DNA of 64,000 bases from Chamaecyparis obtusa. Its lineage: Eukaryota > Streptophyta > Pinopsida > Cupressales > Cupressaceae. This document shows, piece by piece, positions 23,950 to 35,592 of the stretch. Location of the stretch: positions 420,001 through 484,000 of the forward strand of contig BSBK01002936.1 in the NCBI GenBank assembly GCA_027943335.1, in the 5' to 3' direction. The notes beneath the pieces were generated by a model that searched no databases, was not told where the DNA came from, and saw only the letters and a program-made list of their open reading frames with translations. How positions within the stretch are numbered: position 1 is the stretch's first letter; the number at the start of each line of letters is the position of its first letter. Made by a program: the position numbers and the translations under genes.

Positions 23950-25811
23950 CCTTGGGTCCTTGCATGTTTGTGGCTCTTATCCTCTATCATGGAGAATGAT
24001 CCCTGATCTCAATGTGGTGGATCATCACCATATAAGTTCTTGTGGCTTGTCTTTCCTTCTCTATCTTCCTCAATTTTGAGTGAATCGGGGTCTTCTCACT
24101 ACTATCATGGCTATGACTATCACTCCCAAGGATGTTGGCACTCAGACCATAATACCTTTCATTTTCCATTAGGGGAGATGACTATCACTCCCAAGGATGT
24201 TTATAGGATCCTTCGCTTACCTACTCATGGTGAGCTTGTTTATTATGACTCTTTGTATGATGGAGCAGCATGTCAGCAAGTATTTGGTGATGCACACATT
24301 TAGTGGGTTCAGTTTGTTTCCTTTTCTATATTGCCAGCTGTTCTAGGTACTCTGATTAGAGGTTTTCTTCCTCCTAATAGATGCAGGCATGGGTTTGTTG
24401 TTGGTTAGGGTCCCATTCTTGAGGATCTGATGGCACATCCTTATCGCTTTGAGTGGGATTCTTGCATTCTAGCACAGTTATACCATGAGTTGCATAGAGT
24501 GGTTTATAGGCATTCTACTACACTTAATACTAGTGTGATCCTCCTTTAGCTGTGGACCTGGGAGCATATCCTAGTAAAATGTTTGATTACTGTGTGAGAT
24601 CATCAGCCAGTTTGGTCTTTTTCTTGGATGTATGATGGTCTTATCATCTAGACCCATATGGGTAAGCTGGATTACTGGAGGTGATTCATTGATGATATAG
24701 ACACTATTGTTTAGCACCCCTACCTTGGTTGTGAGGCTTGGCAAGAGGATGATGGTGAGCTTCCCTATATGTTTTGCCCCTGTTGGATGATTGGGAGTTC
24801 CACTTATACCATTGAGAAATTCTTCTTTCGATGAGTTTTCTATCAATATGGGCATACTCAAGAAATTCCATAGGGAGTAGCCATGTATGCTTGTGTATAG
24901 GTTGAGAGATCATTATGGGGCCCATGTGTAGATTATAGGACATTTTTTTAGGAGATACAAGATATTGGGTATCATTCTTGGTCTCCTAGATCACATGTCA
25001 TGGATGTGGGTATCACTGATGATTATGGTGCTTGGCTTCTACGCTATCCTTTCCCTAATTTACTGATCTTGCAGAAAGAGTTCCTACCATTGATGAGTTA
25101 TGAGATGGGGATGATGGTGGTGTAGGAGATGATGCTAGTGGTGATGATGGAGATGATGGCAGAGATGGTGGTGGCATTGGTAGGATTAGAGGATGGTGTG
25201 GATGACAGGGTCATTGAGGGGCTAGAGTAGGTAGAGTTTGTATGCCAGTGATTGCTTCTTCTCCTATTCCTCCTAGGGGTAATGATCAAGTGACAGGTCA
25301 TCAAGTTGATAGAGTATTACATCATGTTGCCAAGGATCCAATAGATAGACCTAGAGTTAGGTGTCAGAGGGATGTTGATGTAGATATTGCACAAGTATTA
25401 CTTGATCAAGCACAAGGTGCTCCTGCTCAGCAGGTCATTCCTTTGATTGTTCCATGGGCTACCTCATCTCAGGCACATGATTTTTCTTAGATGCCTTCAT
25501 CTTCCTCACATCCATCATCTTCTTGTTTCATTCCATCTTTGGGTGATTCATCCTCTTCTATGCCATCTTCTTCTGTTCCTCCTCCATAGTCTTCTGCAAC
25601 ACAGACTCCTACCCTAGCCTCAACATCAGATGTTGTATCTCTACAGACTCAAATTTCAACAATACAATAGTAGGTTTCTTAGTTGAGCTCGATGATGTAG
25701 ACTTTCATGGCTGCTATGAGTCAGCATGGTTTATAGGCTAGTTTGAGTCGGCCTCTAGATAGTGCTCCTAGTCTTGATGGTACCGATGGTGCTGGTGACT
25801 CAATTGTTTGA
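23950..25811 (+). pseudogene. Antisense plant mobile domain (PMD/MAIN-like) ORF carried by the Tat Gypsy element
   Basis: Read on the plus strand, opposite to gag-pol, this gives the PMD signature: HNTFHFPLGEMTIT followed by DVYRILRLPTHGEL at 24145-24235. Further PMD blocks are GTLIRGFLPPN (about 24350), CILAQLYHELHRVVYRH (about 24465-24515) and LWTWEHI (about 24550). A Gly/Asp-rich then Ser/Pro-rich low-complexity tail runs to about 25811. In-frame stops are common, so it is dead. PMD proteins (MAIN/MAIL1 in plants) act in silencing and genome stability, and PMDs are known to have been captured by transposons. Its position between integrase and 3' LTR in antisense is the place where some Tat elements carry antisense ORFs. 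A direct repeat of GACTATCACTCCCAAGGATG occurs at about 24115 and 24180. Confidence 0.75.
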
Positions 25812-28235
25812 GATATCTATTATTTATATGATTTGATATGCATTATCTCTCTTCTTTGTTGTTATTATTGAGACATTGGACTCTTGTTGTATCATTTTTG
25901 ATTGATTGATGTTGTTTATGTTGGTACTTTTATAGTTTGATGGACATTGATCTTTGGATATTGCTTTTATGATTATTCATTTAGACTTTGATATCTTGTT
26001 GATTTCATGATGATGGTACCATGGAATCTGATACTCTCTTTGATAGATTTCACTATATATGATGTCATCATGTGTTGGATCTCTTTTTTAGGTGTTTTGC
26101 ATGATATGCAGATTTATATGACTCTATCTCCTATATGCTTTGTTTTATGCTTTGTTTTATGCTTTTCAGAATGTAATTTTCTAAATGTATGCATGTGTTA
26201 TAATGATGTTTAAATGATTGTCTTATGTATGACATAGAATAGATGAATGCAATGTTAATTTAATGATTAATGATATTGTGTATGTATGCAATGGATATAT
26301 GTAGGATGTTAGATGAATAATGAATAATGAATCTAATGGATGCACTTCTTTGATATGCAAATGTAATGAATCTATGTAATAATGTGATGATCATGAGTTT
26401 TTAATGAACAATGATATATGCAATATGGCTGAATGATACTATCATGGATGAATATGCCTTTAATGTTGAATGATCTTAATGGATGCTACAAATGATGACT
26501 AACTAATGCAATGCACTTAATAGATGCACTTTAAATGAGATGAATGCCATCTAATGATTTTAATGAACTTTAAATGGATGCCATCTAATGATAATGATTA
26601 ACATAATGTAATGCAAATAGATGTAATCTAACGATAATGTAACTTAATGAAATGAACTTTATGATTCAAATGTTGGACACATTTAAATGTATGCAATTTT
26701 TAATGAAGATGACTTAATGCAACTTAATCCATGCAAGCGAACCAATGAAATGCACTTTATTTTTTATTTCCAACACACTCAATCCTATATAGTTGTTTCT
26801 TATAATCCTTTTATTTTTTATTTGAGTACACCCCCTTCTTATTTTCCTCTTGCAAATTAAGCTAAGAAATGAAAAACAATATACAATGCACTTAATCTAA
26901 GATGTATGCAACTGACTGTCATTATTCAATATTTGGAGCTTATAATCATCATTGAGCATTTTTGGAATCCCGTTTTAGTACAATCATCACTAGTTCAACT
27001 ATGATGATATGAATACTTTTTGCACCTCTTTCTTTGCTTTCCCATCTCTCTTCAGTATGAATATCACTGATTGAAACCAATCATGAGAGTGTGAATACCG
27101 ATTTTGTCAAATTCTATGTTGCAAGTATATTTTGGTATTATGATATTGAAGATCAAAATAGCCAAGGTATCCTTTTGCGTAAACAAGAAACAATCTCAAT
27201 TTTATCCTATGTATAAGTCCTCAATGATTCTTTGATGATCAATTCCTTAGACAAATAATACATGATTTAAAACTTTGATTTTAAGACAGTCATTTGGAAA
27301 TCAACAAAATTATCATCCTTTCATCATAGCTTGTCTAGTCTAAAACTTTCATCGATTCGCTATAAAGACATGATTTCATCAATTGAGTCAGCACTTAGAA
27401 AAATTTCTTGAAATTTTTTTCAAATCCATATTTCAAGTGTAGTTTCATCCATTTCATACTTTTAATCCTGATAAAGATAAGGTCATGTAAGATCTTGGAT
27501 CAATTTTGCATTTTGGTTCAAATTGGATTAGAATGTAGATTTTATTAAGTGTTCCTCTTCTGAATTTGATGAGTTGATTCCATGATCGAATAAAGCTTGC
27601 TCTAATCAATCCTTTCTCCTTTTTAGTAGATTGCCCCCATTTTGATATGATTTCATTTGTGGGACTTAGGACAATTTGTAGATTAGGTGACCAAAATCTT
27701 GAGGTACTTGCAAAAGCAACTGTGGGGTTTTATTATGCAAGATATAGAAATGCTGGCAAATGCAATATTTACAAGGTGACCTTCTAGGCATGTGAATGAC
27801 TTGGACTTTCAATGATGCATGTTTAAAAATTTTTCATTGATTGAATGGATCTTGCTCTTTTTTCTATTTTTAAAGCTTTTCTCTTTTTTTTCTACCAAGG
27901 CACCTATTTGCTAGGTTTTCACCATGGCACTTTTTCTCTTTTTTATTTTTTTTGTATTTTTCCTTTTTTTCGATTTTTTTTCATATCATCGAGGTGCCTA
28001 TTTGCTAGGTTTTCACCAAGAAAACATCTTTTTGAAGATCATCTATGAATGTTTTTGGTATTTCTTCATGCTCAATTTTCCACTATTTTTTATCTTTTCT
28101 ACTTTTCAATTTGTTTCCTCTTTTTTGCTTTTCAATTTTTTTGGTATTTTCAAGATCTCTTTTGACTATGTACAATAAATATGATGCTTTCCATCTAATA
28201 ATCTTTATACTCTTTCATCTACCTTATGTATATAA
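25812..28235. other. Non-coding stretch between antisense ORF and integrase of the Tat Gypsy
   Basis: No gene. 26210-26760 is low-complexity, built of ATGAATG/TTAATGA/GCAATG words. 27840-28180 is strongly pyrimidine-rich with long T-runs, and contains a 22-base direct repeat starting CACCTATTTGCTAGG (about 27901 and 27988). Confidence 0.55.
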
Positions 28236-29477
28236 CCTCTTTAGATGTATGCTATTAATAGGTTCTTGTAGCTCTTCTCCATCACAATCTGCTAATTTGT
28301 AGGTGCCAGTCCCAAAATAAGAAGTAATGATAAAAGGTCCTAACTAGTTTGCTTCCTATTTTCATTTCTTTTCCCTTTCTACCTGATTCTTGGGATTTTC
28401 TCATTAAACTAGGTCACCTATTTGAAATGTTCCCGACTTGATATGCTTGTTATAAGTCCTTTACATTCTATTTTGATATACCTTTAGATGATCAAAATCT
28501 TGTTTCTATTTCTCATCTAGGAGTTCTAGTTCTTGTAGTGTAGCAACCCTATAGTCTTCCTCACTTATCAAACCATGAAGAGATACCCTTAAGGATGGAA
28601 GTTCTACTTCCAAAGGCAAAACTACTTATGTTCCAAAGACTAAGGAAAAAGGTGTAGCTCATGTTGGCATTCTTATACTTGTTCTATAAGCCCATAAGAT
28701 TGGGTTTATTTTGATGTGCCAATCTCTACCTGAATTGTCCACCGTTCTCTTCAAAATCTTCAAGATGTTTTTATTTGTTGCCTTGGCTTGTCCATTACCT
28801 TGGGGGTAATAGATTGATGAAGAATGTTGAATCATATGAAACTTGGTGCATAATTCCTTTAGGTCTTTATTTTTAAAATGTTTTGCATTATCCGTTATAA
28901 TAGCATGATGTATGCCATATCTAAAAATGATGTGATTGAGGATAAACAAAGATATCTTCTTTCTTGTTGTAATTGATAAGGGTACAACTTCCACCCGCTT
29001 GGTAAAGTACTCCATTATCATGATGAATAATTTATGATCATTCAAGGATGGTGGATAAATCATGCCTATTAAGTCTAGATCCCATTGATAGAATGACCAA
29101 GGTGTTGTCATTGGATGAAGCTCATATGTAGGCACATGTATCAAGTTTCCATGTAATTGACACTTTCTACAAGTTTTGGCAAAGTTACAAGCATCTTTCT
29201 CTATTGTAGGCCAAAAATATCCTACCCTAAGAAGTTTCTTAGCTAGGGTTAATCCGTTTGAGTGTGACCCAAAAATTCCTTTGTGGATTTATCGCAAGGC
29301 TACATTTGATTCCTCTTCTTCTAAACATCTAAGGAGCATTCCATCTAAACTCTTGTGATAAAATGTTTCAGAAATTATGGTATATCGGGAGGCTTGGCAA
29401 ATGAAGCTTTTCTTTTGATTCCTGGTTTGGTCTATGGGAAGGATTTGATCTTTTAAGTGTAAATAAACCCATACCAA
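28236..29477 (-). pseudogene. Tat Gypsy integrase
   Basis: Catalyses insertion of element cDNA. In order on the minus strand: an HHCC zinc-binding region (about 29290-29150, HSNGLTLAKKLL, CNFAKTCRKCQ); the catalytic core (about 29140-28670) with WDLDLIGMI carrying the first Asp, IITDNAKHF the second Asp, and YYPQGNGQAKATNK in place of the usual NGQAE. The third acidic residue therefore appears changed to Lys in this copy. A C-terminal region follows (about 28660-28240, GTYKLADCDGEEL). Stops are scattered through the C-terminus. It follows the second RNase H directly. Length is normal for the family. Confidence 0.85.
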
Positions 29478-29499
29478 GGTGATTCATTTGTATTTAACA

Positions 29500-30003
29500 A
29501 GAAAATGGTATAAGGGTGGGTAGGTTCAAATGTGGGTTGATCCACTTCTTCTACCAGGAATTCATATCTGGCACTCTGATCAGGCATTTGTAGCTGTGAA
29601 GCCAAAGTTGCCATTGCATCTACTACTTTGTTCTTTTCTCTTGGAAGTTGCTCAAATGTAATAAGAATGAAGTACTTCTTAAGACTTTCCACCATTTTTT
29701 TATAAGGTACCAATTTCCATAAACTTCATTAACTTGATTAATGACTAATTGTGAATCTCCATAAACCTTTAATTCTGTCACTTTCCATTCTAATGCCAAC
29801 TTGATTACAATAACCAAGGCTTCATATTCTGCTATATTATTGGTGCATGGAAATAAAAATTTATAGGACTTTGGAATAGTAGATCCTTGAGGAGTGATTA
29901 GAAGTATGCCTTCTCTTGACCCATGTTGAGTGTATGAACCATCAAAATATAGTTGCCATGTTTTTGCCTCAACATTCACAATCTCTAAATCTAGGAATTC
30001 CAC
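29500..30003 (-). pseudogene. Second, archaeal-type RNase H (aRH) of the Tat Gypsy element
   Basis: An additional RNase H located after RT-RNase H and before integrase, the hallmark of the Tat lineage. The DEDD core is visible: Asp in WQLYFDGSYT, Glu in NNIAEYEALV and Asp in VYGDSQLVINQV. A frameshift near 29700 separates the C-terminal part (EQLPREKNKVVDAMATLA), which contains the last Asp. In Tat elements this domain is thought to take over RNA removal from the degenerate first RNase H, and here the first domain does look degenerate. Confidence 0.88.
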
Positions 30004-30042
30004 TTGGATGGGATGATCATCTTGAAGTGGTGCTTCTGCTAA

Positions 30043-31400
30043 CTAGTCAGCAATGACTTGCCCTTTGATTGATTTTCTATCAACATATTCAATGTAAAAT
30101 TCACTTAACACCATAACCCACTTTGCTAGCCTTCCATTTAATGTTGTTTTACTAAGTAGATACTTCATAGGATCAATTTTAGCAATGAGCCTTATCTTGT
30201 GGGCTAGCATATAATGGCATAATTTTTGGGAATTAAAAACCATGGCCAAGCATGCCCTTTCCATGAATGTATAGTTCAGCTCGTATTTGACTAAGGTTCT
30301 ACTTATGTAGTAAATTACCTTTTCTTTGCCAGTTTCATCTTCTTGTGCTAAAAGTGCCCCTAATGAATTCTCCGTTGCTGAAATATATCGGATTAAGGGC
30401 TTTCCTCTGATAGGTGACATCAAGATTGGCAGGTTCATGAGGTATTTCTTTAATATATTAAAGGCTTCTTCACACTTTTCATCCCATTTGGAAGTTGTAT
30501 CTTTATGCAAAAGTTGGGTGAAATTATGGCACTTTTCCACTAATTGGGAGATAAATCTCCTAATGGATTGTATCCTTCCTTGTAGAGATCTCATTTGGCT
30601 ATTTTTTTTAGGTGCTTCCATCTCCATAATGGCCTTGACTTTAGCGGGATCCACCTCTATTCCCTTCATAGATAGAATATAGCCTAATAGTTTACCGGAT
30701 TGGACTTCAAATGCACATTTTTTGGATTAAGCCTTACTTTGAATTGCTCTAATCTTTCAAAAAAATTCACCAAAATTGGTAAGTGCTCTTTTCTTGCATG
30801 AGAATTTTCTAATATGTCATCCACATAATCCTTCATGAACTTATGCATCATATCATGAAATATTGTGGTCATTGCTTGTTGATAGGTTGCTCTGGCATTC
30901 TTCAAACCAAAAGGCATGACATTCTAGAAAAAAGTACCCCATGCACATGTAAAAGCTATCTTATCTTGGTCTTGTGGTGATATCTTTATCTGGTTATATC
31001 TGCTAAATCCATCCATGAGTTTGAACATAGAGTGTCTTGTTGTTAGGTCCACAATGGCATCTATGCTTGGAAGTAGGAAATCATCTTTAGGACATGCCAA
31101 GTTTAAGTCTCTAAAATCCATGTAGATTCTAATGGATTTATCTGCTTTTGATACTGGCACTATATTTGAGATCCATTGTGCATAATCAATGGCCCTTATA
31201 AATCCCACTTTCAACAATCTTTATAATTCCACTTTGACCAATAGTGTTCTATGTGGATGCATCTTCCTTAACTTTTTCTTAACAGGTTTGGCTCCCTCCT
31301 TGATATTTAGATGATTCATTATCAGATTTGGATCTAATTCCAGCATATCATCATAAGACCATGCAAAGTTACTTGTTTTTCTTTAAATAATTTGATGAAT
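30043..31400 (-). pseudogene. Tat Gypsy reverse transcriptase and first RNase H
   Basis: RT begins near 31330 on the minus strand. Visible blocks: GFIRAIDYAQWISNIVPV, RIYMDFRDLNLACPKD, the FKLMDGFSRYNQI block with the first catalytic Asp, MPFGLKNARATYQ, and the catalytic YVDD (KDYVDDILENS, about 30820). The first, Gypsy-type RNase H spans about 30420-30043 (PLIRYISATENSLGALLAQ, ERACLAMVF, KIRLIAKIDPMKYL). At the position where an active enzyme has an Asp it reads ISATENS, so it looks catalytically impaired. One stop at about 30920 and a frame change near 30680 break the ORF. Confidence 0.9.
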
Positions 31401-33105
31401 TATGTTCTCTCTTTGCTAGATAGGGATTTCTCTAGGTGGATGATCTTTCACTCAGTTTCAGATCCAATATTTATCTTCTCTATAGGCTCAATTAAGATTG
31501 GAGATCTTTCTTCATAATGTTCTAGTAGAACATCCAAACTCCCTTCCTTAGGTGCCTCAATTGGGTTTTCACCTTTGGAAACATCCTTTATTTCTTTATT
31601 TCTTTCTTTTTGATCTAATGTTGCCACAACGTGGTTTTCAACACTCGATTATTTTGATTTTTTATTTTTTTTTATTTTTTTCAATTTTTCTCAAAATGAA
31701 AGTTTGGATGCTTCCCTTGATCAATTATTCCTGATATTCCATGATAGAAGAAGGTTCAATCGCATTAAGGTATTGGGACACCACATTTTCATTCAATAAA
31801 ATTGGAAGGGTAGTTGGTTTAATGGAATTCCATTCAATTAATTTCGGATGTATGAGATTCAATGGGTCAATACTTAGGTTTGTTTCAATGGGGTTTAAGG
31901 CTAATACTTCGTTAGATGGCTCATACATTGTATCATGCAATTCTATGACATGGGCTTCTTCTAAATGTTCTAAAGAAGGATCAAAGTCCTCCTCACTAGA
32001 CTCCTCTAAGCTTTCCGTTGGATAAAATTCATGTGGATTAAACCTAATGTTTGATTCCTCCATAGTAGGTCTCCATGAAGGTATGTAGGGTTCACCTACC
32101 CATTGATTTATCTATATTTCTATACTTGGCACATCATTTAGAACCACTTGATTTAAACTAGATGCTTGGTTTCAACTTGATTCTCTTATTTGTCCTTTAT
32201 CTTTGGTAGAAGTATAGGTATGAATAACATCAATACCCTTATCATGGTATGACTCATATGATAAAGTATCCCATTCCCACTCATTAGAATCCTCATCACT
32301 ATGAGCTTCTAATTGTAATATTTGGTTGTAAAGTTTGGGATAATGTTTTTGAGTGTATCCTTCTTTAAGATACACTAATCCTATTTTCTCCTTAGTATCT
32401 CACCATGTTGTTTCTATGGGTTCAATGAGCCCTTCATTCTTTGTGCCTAAAGGTCCTTGACATTTGTACCTCATCTTTTTCATGATTTGAAACCCTTTCC
32501 CATATTGATGTGTGGGAATGGTTATGTTTTGAATATGTTTAACATGTGCACTTGATTCTTCATCTTTATATAACCAGTTTAGGATCTCATTGTCTTCTTC
32601 ATCCATGGCGGATGATGTGTTTTCCCTCACAAAATTATCATTATATCTATGGGGTAGATTTGAGGGTCTTCCATATGACTTGGGTGATAAGGGTAAGTCC
32701 ATCATAGATAAGGAGTATTCACCTATGCCCTTTTTCTTGATCTTGCATTGCTTATCAAAATTCTTCATCATTTGGTCCATTTTTTTGATAATGAGTCTCT
32801 TTGGTGTACACTTGGATAGCTTTGGTATGGTCTTCTTTTGATTCCTCAATAATATTATCCTCACTAACCTTCTCTTTTCCTTTAGTTGATGTAGTTAGGT
32901 TAGTGAGTTCAGGCATTTTTTCAATAACAATTTCCTCTTCCATCTTTTCTTTTCCCTTCAATAATGGGATGTCTTTAGAACTTTTCCCATGCTCCATTTG
33001 ATTAGGTGTAGACCCTTCTATATTGTGTGGGACAAAAGAGTCATTGATAGGCTTGACAATTTTACAATATTGGAAGGGGTTTAGGTCCCCACTTACCATT
33101 ATCTC
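31401..33105 (-). pseudogene. Tat Gypsy polyprotein linker between protease and RT, with G-patch
   Basis: A charged, poorly conserved spacer (GKEKMEEEIVIEKMPEL, LEESSEEDFDPSLEHLEE) reads in several frames. At about 32520-32405 it contains a G-patch-like block: GKGFQIMKKMRYKCQGPLG then EGLIEPIE. One conserved Gly is replaced by Arg. G-patches next to protease are known in some retroelements and are thought to bind RNA or reverse transcriptase. The resemblance to the G-patch in the hAT accessory ORF is notable. Confidence 0.6.
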
Positions 33106-33486
33106 CTACCCTAGATAAGGGAATTTTAGGAATTGATGATAAGTAGAAGGAATGGCTTGCATTTCATTGATCCATGGCCTTCCTAATAAGATATTGTAAG
33201 TCAACTTTAGATCTAGCACTTGGAATATGGTCTCTTTTTGCATGGGACCAACTCTTATAGGTAACACTATGAATCCTTTTGAAGCTCTTTCTTCATCATT
33301 GTAGGCTTTAATGGTTATCTTTTTCTTAGGATCAATAGCCTCCTCAGAAAATCCTAGGGCTTTCACTAGGCTAAGGGTACAAATGTTTAGGCTGGCTCCT
33401 CCATCTATAAGGACTCTTTTCACCCTATGCTTATGAATCAAGACTTCTATGTGCAAAGGCAAATTTTGAGGATGATTAAGGGACAT
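33106..33486 (-). pseudogene. Tat Gypsy aspartic protease
   Basis: Retropepsin-type protease that cleaves the polyprotein. The active-site block reads VLIDGGASLNI, where D-G-G-A replaces the common D-S/T-G-A, and the flap/C-terminal block reads YNILLGRPWINEM. The single frame of 126 codons has no internal stop. It lies between gag and the G-patch linker as expected. Confidence 0.85.
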
Positions 33487-35592
33487 GTCATCTTGCTCAA
33501 AACATTATAAGCAATGGGTGCAATGAGGTGTCCCACCATATTTTGAAATTTTTCTACCTCCAAATTTAGAGGTACATTGGTTTCCAATAAGGCTTTCTCC
33601 AAAATCTTTATGAGTTGGTGACAATTTGAGCAACTCAAGAATAGAGATTTGAGTGGGCGTTCTTTGTAATTGATCAACCAAGTTGTATTGTTTGGATGAT
33701 GAAGTTGAAGCTTGGTTTGATAACACAATTTTAGGGGCATTGGTAGGTAGAATAAATTTTTATGCTTGCCCCCCAGTGACCACATTTGATGATGCTTCTC
33801 TTAACTTGTCCTTTACTATGATAATATTTATTGTATTATCCTCTTCTCTTAGAGTATTTATCATGTTATCATAAGTATGAGCAAAGTTCACTTTCTCATT
33901 ACCTTTTTTTTCTATTTTGATTAACATTAGACAACTCACCCTTTTCAAGATTCAAAAAGGGGTTATTGAAGGCCGTGTGATCCTGATTGTTTTGAGGCCC
34001 TTCAATTTTGATGGTTCCATTATCTATCAAGTCTTGCACTAAGTGTTTTAATCTCATGCATTCATTGGTTGGATGACCTCTATTTTTATGGTATTCAAAA
34101 TGATGAGAGTCGTTCCACCAATTAGGTTTGACTTGAGGTTCATAGTCTCTCACATCGGGTAATGTGATGATCTTGTTGGCAACCAAGGTCCTTAATGCAT
34201 TTTCCAAAGGTTCACCTAGATAGGTGAATTTTCTCTTGTTAGTATCAGCGTAAAAGGGTTTGGGTTTATTTCCATTAGCATTATTATAAGGATTATTGGC
34301 ATTATTGTTGGAATTGTTATTGGAATTATTGGAATTGTTGGGATTAAATGGAGCTTTGTTGGATTGATTAACATTATTTGAAGAATTAGCTCCATATGGT
34401 AAGGTAAAAGGGGTTGCCTTCAAGTTGTGGGCCTCCACAACTCCATCATTCACAAGATTTTTATTATTATTCTTTATCCATGACTTAGACTTATCATTGT
34501 GATTGTTGGACCCTTGGTTATTGATATATTTAGGCACATAATCATTATTGTTGTTGCTGGTGTTATTGGATTTTTTATCTTTAAATAATTTTATTTTACC
34601 TCTCTTGACCAATACATCCTCAATCTTGATCCCATTTTTTATGAGTTTTTTAAATGTTGGGGGACATTGGAGTTGTAATCTATAATTCATTTCCATGGTC
34701 AAATTGTTTGTGAAGATTTGCATCTTCTCTTTCTCGGGGATACTTTATGGATACCTTGTGAAAATGATCCTCCACCTTTGTAGGAATCCTAAGAAGGATT
34801 CTCCATCTTTCTATTTGGTATCACACAATTTGAGCATCATGATTTCATGCTCAATGTTATAAGAATAATGGGTCACAAATTTGGAGGCTAGTTCCTCAAA
34901 GGTCTTTATTCCTTGGGGTTGCTTTGAAAACCACTCCATGGTGGAACCTCCTAAGCTTCTAGGAAAGAGTCTCATTAAGTATGTATCATTATACATGAAC
35001 TCAATGCTTAGGGCACAAAAATCCCTTAGATGATCCTGTGGGTCTATTTTACCCATATATTTGTCATACTTAGGAAAAATGGTATTGAAGGGGAAAGGTA
35101 CCATAACTAAGCTTTTGTCGAATGGGAAAGGACACAAAGATTCAATAGAAAAGGCCTTAGGTTCAGCCACCTTCTTTATAGTATCGATTTGTTCTTGGAA
35201 GGCCTTTATTTGCCTAGTCATAGCATTCACGAGGTTATCTTGCTCTTGATCTTTCTTAAGTTGTTCTAAATCAAAATCATGGGTAAGCTTCACTCCCGCT
35301 TGGGATAGCTTTAGGAAAAATTTCTCCCTATCCTTATCTATTAATTTCTCCATGACCTCTAGGAATTCTTGATCTTTGGCTCCTCTCTCAACTTTTTCCT
35401 CAAGTGTCTCTTTACGATTATGATTGGCATTGTTGATTTTATGAGTGTTCTCTCCTTGATGGTAATTATGATATGCAAAATTTCTATCCATATCTCTAAG
35501 TCTTTTTTCAAATAAGTTTGGGAAAATTTCCTCTTGACTAGGACCTTTGAAAATACTTTGGTACTCAACTTCTTGCCCTTCATTTGCAACAA
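33487..35592 (-). pseudogene. Tat Gypsy gag
   Basis: Capsid/nucleocapsid precursor. 35491-34811 contains an N-terminal coiled coil (EFLEVMEKLIDKDREKFF) followed by the retrotransposon gag core (FPKYDKYMGKIDPQDHL, MEWFSKQPQGIKTFEELA, FVTHYSYN). After a stop/frameshift near 34805 a second frame (34723-33899) carries an Asn-rich stretch and a degenerate zinc-knuckle region (YHKNRGHPTNECMRLKHL, first Cys replaced). A third frame (33785-33447) leads to protease. The Asn-rich segment is encoded by AAT/AAC repeats and is probably variable. Confidence 0.85.

Noticed and set aside
24571..25304. Minus-strand ORFs opposite the PMD region
   Set aside because: They are shadows of the antisense PMD pseudogene. 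The plus-strand frame carries the conserved PMD motifs.
27845..28302. Three overlapping plus-strand ORFs rich in Phe and Leu, resembling membrane proteins
   Set aside because: They come from a T-rich pyrimidine tract within the Gypsy 3' region and show no conserved motif, so the hydrophobicity follows from base composition.
30326..30682. Plus-strand 118-codon ORF over the RNase H region
   Set aside because: Opposite-strand shadow of the Gypsy RNase H.
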